Source: Paraphaeosphaeria minitans (lineage: Eukaryota > Ascomycota > Dothideomycetes > Pleosporales > Didymosphaeriaceae). From it: 64,000 nt of DNA. The translations under genes were made by a program, and so were the position numbers. The notes under the pieces were generated by a model, which saw only the letters and a list, made by a program, of their open reading frames with translations, made no database searches and was not told the origin of the DNA. Position 1 is the first letter of the stretch, and the number at the start of each line of letters is the position of its first letter. Below are positions 61,453 through 64,000 of the stretch, piece by piece. Location: NCBI GenBank assembly GCA_015832175.1, contig WJXW01000004.1:3286001-3350000 (forward strand), given 5' to 3'.

Positions 61453-64000
61453 CTACCCCAAGCACTTCATCGTGACATTACCGCCCGCATCCGCATTCCA
61501 CAGCGCATCCCATCCCCCATTGTCCAGCATCGCAAACGTATACGTCCCCTTCTCCACCACCCACTCATACCTCCGGTCCAACATCCTCAGGTACCTCTCA
61601 ACATCAACCTCCATCCTCGCCGTCACCGTCTCCCCCGCCCCAACATACACCCGCTGGAACGCCACCAGCTGCTTCAGCGGCTGTGAAATCGCACTCACGC
61701 GCTGCAGCAAGTACACCTGCGCCACATAACTCCCCGCCACGTCCCCGGTATTGGCGACATCGGCTTCAAACACGAGCGTATCCGTCGCCGTAAAGTTGGC
61801 CGAGGAGCCACGCGCCGTCCGGCCACGGTACTTCGACACGGCGAAGGCGGAATACGACAAACCGTACCCGAACGGATAGTACGGCAGCGACTCCATGTCC
61901 GCGTACCACTTCTTCTTCGCCGTCTGCTTGTAGTTGTAGAACACGGGCAGCTGGCCCACGTGCACGGGCACGCTGAGCGTCAGCCGCGCGCCCGGGTTCG
62001 TCGTGCCGAAGAGCACGTCGGCCGTCGCCTGGCCGCCGTTTTGCCCGGGGAAGTTGGCGTCCACGACGGCGGCGGCGCGGGCGTACGCGTCTGGGACGGC
62101 GAAGGGCCGCCCGCCGTGTAGGACTAGGATCACGGGCTTGCCCAGCGCGAACATGGCTGATGCGAGCGCCGTCTGGTTTGCGGTGAAGTCCATGGTGCCG
62201 CGGTCGCCGGACTCGCCGTCGCTGTTCCAGGCGCCGCCCAGCGCGAGGACGATGACGTCTGCGGTGCGCGCGATGGCGACGCTTTTGCCTACGGGATCGG
62301 TGCGGTCGACCAGGTTCCAGAAGAGGTAAACCTGGGAGTTGAGCGAGCCGAGATTCTCGATCTTTTGGTAGAGGTTCCAGGTTTGGTATTCCAGGCGAAT
62401 GTGGTATGTTTTGCCTTTCTTGAAGGTGAAGGGCTCGGAGCCGGGCGGGGCCTGCGTGCTGTTGCTGAGGGAATAGGAGCGGTCGGGGATGTTGGAGAGG
62501 ATGTTCCCGGCGGTGGTCAGGGGAACGTCGACGTGCAGGTGACCGTCTACGTAGATCTTTGCGGTCGTGTTGGCGCCGAGTGCGACGCCTAGCCAGCCGT
62601 CTACGTCGCCGTCGACTGCGGGATCTAGTTCTCCTTCCCATATTACGCTGAAGTTGTTGGATGAGAGGCCAGAGGGAGGGTACAAACCCCAAGTTCCCAC
62701 AGGTGTTTCGATCTTCTGCACGGCTGGATGGCTGAAGTTGGTGTCTGCGTAGTATGTAGCTTCCAGACCCCCAGAAGAGCCGTTCACTGACATATGATAC
62801 GGTGGAATCGGGTATTGTGCGTTGTAAAGCCAGGTATTTGCGCCCATGCTAGACACGAGCTTCCCATTGGTACCCTCAAGATGATTCAAGATGCCTTGCT
62901 GGAGTGTGGTCGAATTGGCCACAGGGGCCATTCCATACTGGCCAGAGTAATCGCCATAGTTCAGGATGTCTCCAAAGGGACCAATCAGTGCGATTGTTTC
63001 ACTGCTCGTGTTGCTCAGTGGTAGGGTCTTGTTCCGGTTCTCTAGCAGCACAATGCTCTTCTGCGCAGATTCCAAGGTGAGAGGGATGTGGTCGATAGTG
63101 AGTTGGTAAGGATCAACATCGTCGGGGATGTAAGGGTTGTCGAACAATCCAAGGTCGTACTTGACACCAAGCACCTTGCGGACCTTCTCTCGAAGCAAGT
63201 CCTCTTTGACCGTGCCGTTCGCGATAAGCCCTCTGGTGGCGTTCAAAAGCTCATAGAGAGGGTAGTCGTAGAATTGGACCATTCCTCCAGCATTGTAATA
63301 TTGGCCGATTGCGTCGGCTGGGGATTCGGCGACATTGTGCTCTGTCTGCAATTGCTTCATACCTGGTATAATCAGCAAGAGTTCCGCACATGAAAACGAG
63401 AAAACATACCAGTATCATCAGCAGTTACAAATCCATCAAACTTCCACTCCTCCAACTGCTTGTAAAGCATAGGATTGACGTGACTCGGAACATCGTCCAA
63501 CTCATGGTACGCCATCATCACCCCCCTCACTCCACCTTTATCAACCACGCTCTTGAACGGCAGAAGATGCTCCTCAAGCACCTCGCGATTCCCATGCCCC
63601 ATAAACGGCGCACCGTTACTCCCACCCTGAGGCGCCCCATGGGCCGCAAAATGTTTCATCACCGGCGCCACGGCATCGCTGTCCGCCCAGCTCCCGTTCT
63701 TCGACAAGCCACTCGCAAAAGCGACACCCATGTGCGACGTCAGAACCTTGTCCTCACCCCAATCCTCTTGACACCGGCCCCACCGCGGGTCTTTGCACAG
63801 GTCGAGCACAGGCGCCAGACACGCGTGCACGCCGATGCTCCGCGCTTCGGCGGCTATCGCCCTTCCCACGCGGTGCACGAGCTCGGTGTCCCAGCTGTTT
63901 GACAGGGCAAGAGCCTGCGGGAACATGCTCTGTTCGAAGCTACCTACGCCATGGAGGCATTCCGCCCAGTGCAAGAACGGGATCTTGAGCCTCGAGCTCT
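61453..64000 (-). CDS. GH3 beta-glucosidase (partial, 5' end beyond window)
   Basis: Exons are 63410->64000 and 61453-63362 (47-bp intron); the 5' end is cut by the window edge. The visible part reads from FLHWAECLHGVGSFEQSMFP (GH3 N-terminal barrel) through RWGRCQEDWGED and MKHFAAHGAPQGG. GFVTADDTG contains the Asp expected to be the catalytic nucleophile; the motif is often SDW in other GH3 enzymes. TLPLSNTSSETIALIGPFGD starts the second domain. A PA14-like insert (LEATYYADTNFSHP to the LEYQTWN block) and VIVLALGGAWNSDGESGDRG follow. A C-terminal FnIII-like domain (TLVFEADVANTGDVAGSYVA) ends the protein. It is a multi-N-glycosylated secreted type enzyme that hydrolyses beta-linked glucosides (or other exo-glycosides). 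A signal peptide cannot be judged. Confidence 0.92.

Noticed and set aside
1..64000. tRNA or rRNA genes
   Set aside because: No convincing tRNA A/B boxes with a foldable cloverleaf and no rRNA-like sequence were recognised by eye.

Overview
The window is nuclear DNA of a filamentous ascomycete (Pezizomycotina). Most genes carry short introns of 47-82 bp with GT donors and (C/T)AG acceptors. The gene set is typically fungal: a Trk potassium transporter, glycogen synthase, a Crb2/Rad9-like checkpoint mediator, a multidomain class V chitinase, GT25 glycosyltransferases and small secreted proteins. The class may be Dothideomycetes, but that is a guess from general gene character. Splice sites were placed by eye from reading frame, donor and acceptor sequence and family conservation.

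Layout. 0-4 kb: a MITE-like inverted-repeat element (617-969), then two divergent short-chain dehydrogenase genes sharing one upstream region. 5.6 kb: a tiny six-cysteine secreted protein behind a clear TATA box. 7.1-13.4 kb: a Trk-type K+ transporter and glycogen synthase, both on the minus strand; the latter has a hexanucleotide repeat in an intron. 14.8-17.7 kb: a coiled-coil/RA/PH protein. 17.7-20 kb: a divergent promoter region filled with a 35-bp satellite and a perfect 11-bp tandem array. 20-31 kb: a GT25 glycosyltransferase, an F-box protein, a repeat-rich spacer, an Nrp1-like RNA-binding protein, a simple-repeat spacer and a second GT25 gene. 33.6-38 kb: the large checkpoint mediator. 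39-49 kb: succinate dehydrogenase cytochrome b subunit, a WDR89-like WD40 protein, a secreted deaminase, a conserved orphan, a secreted ricin-B lectin-like protein and a seven-helix membrane protein. 49-52.5 kb: a decaying stretch with a hemerythrin-like gene broken by two frameshifts, an intact NAD(P)-binding gene and a second apparently frameshifted gene. 52.8-64 kb: class V chitinase with LysM and chitin-binding modules, two orphan proteins and the 3' part of a GH3 beta-glucosidase running off the right edge.

How the genes work together. There is no operon-like logic and no recognisable secondary-metabolite core enzyme. Housekeeping functions (K+ uptake, glycogen storage, respiration, DNA-damage signalling, ribonucleoprotein biology) are interspersed with secreted or cell-surface functions (chitinase, lectin, Cys-rich protein, deaminase, GH3). 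The most unusual structure lies in the intergenic tandem arrays, the inverted-repeat elements and the broken genes near 50 kb. No clearly new multi-gene system is visible.
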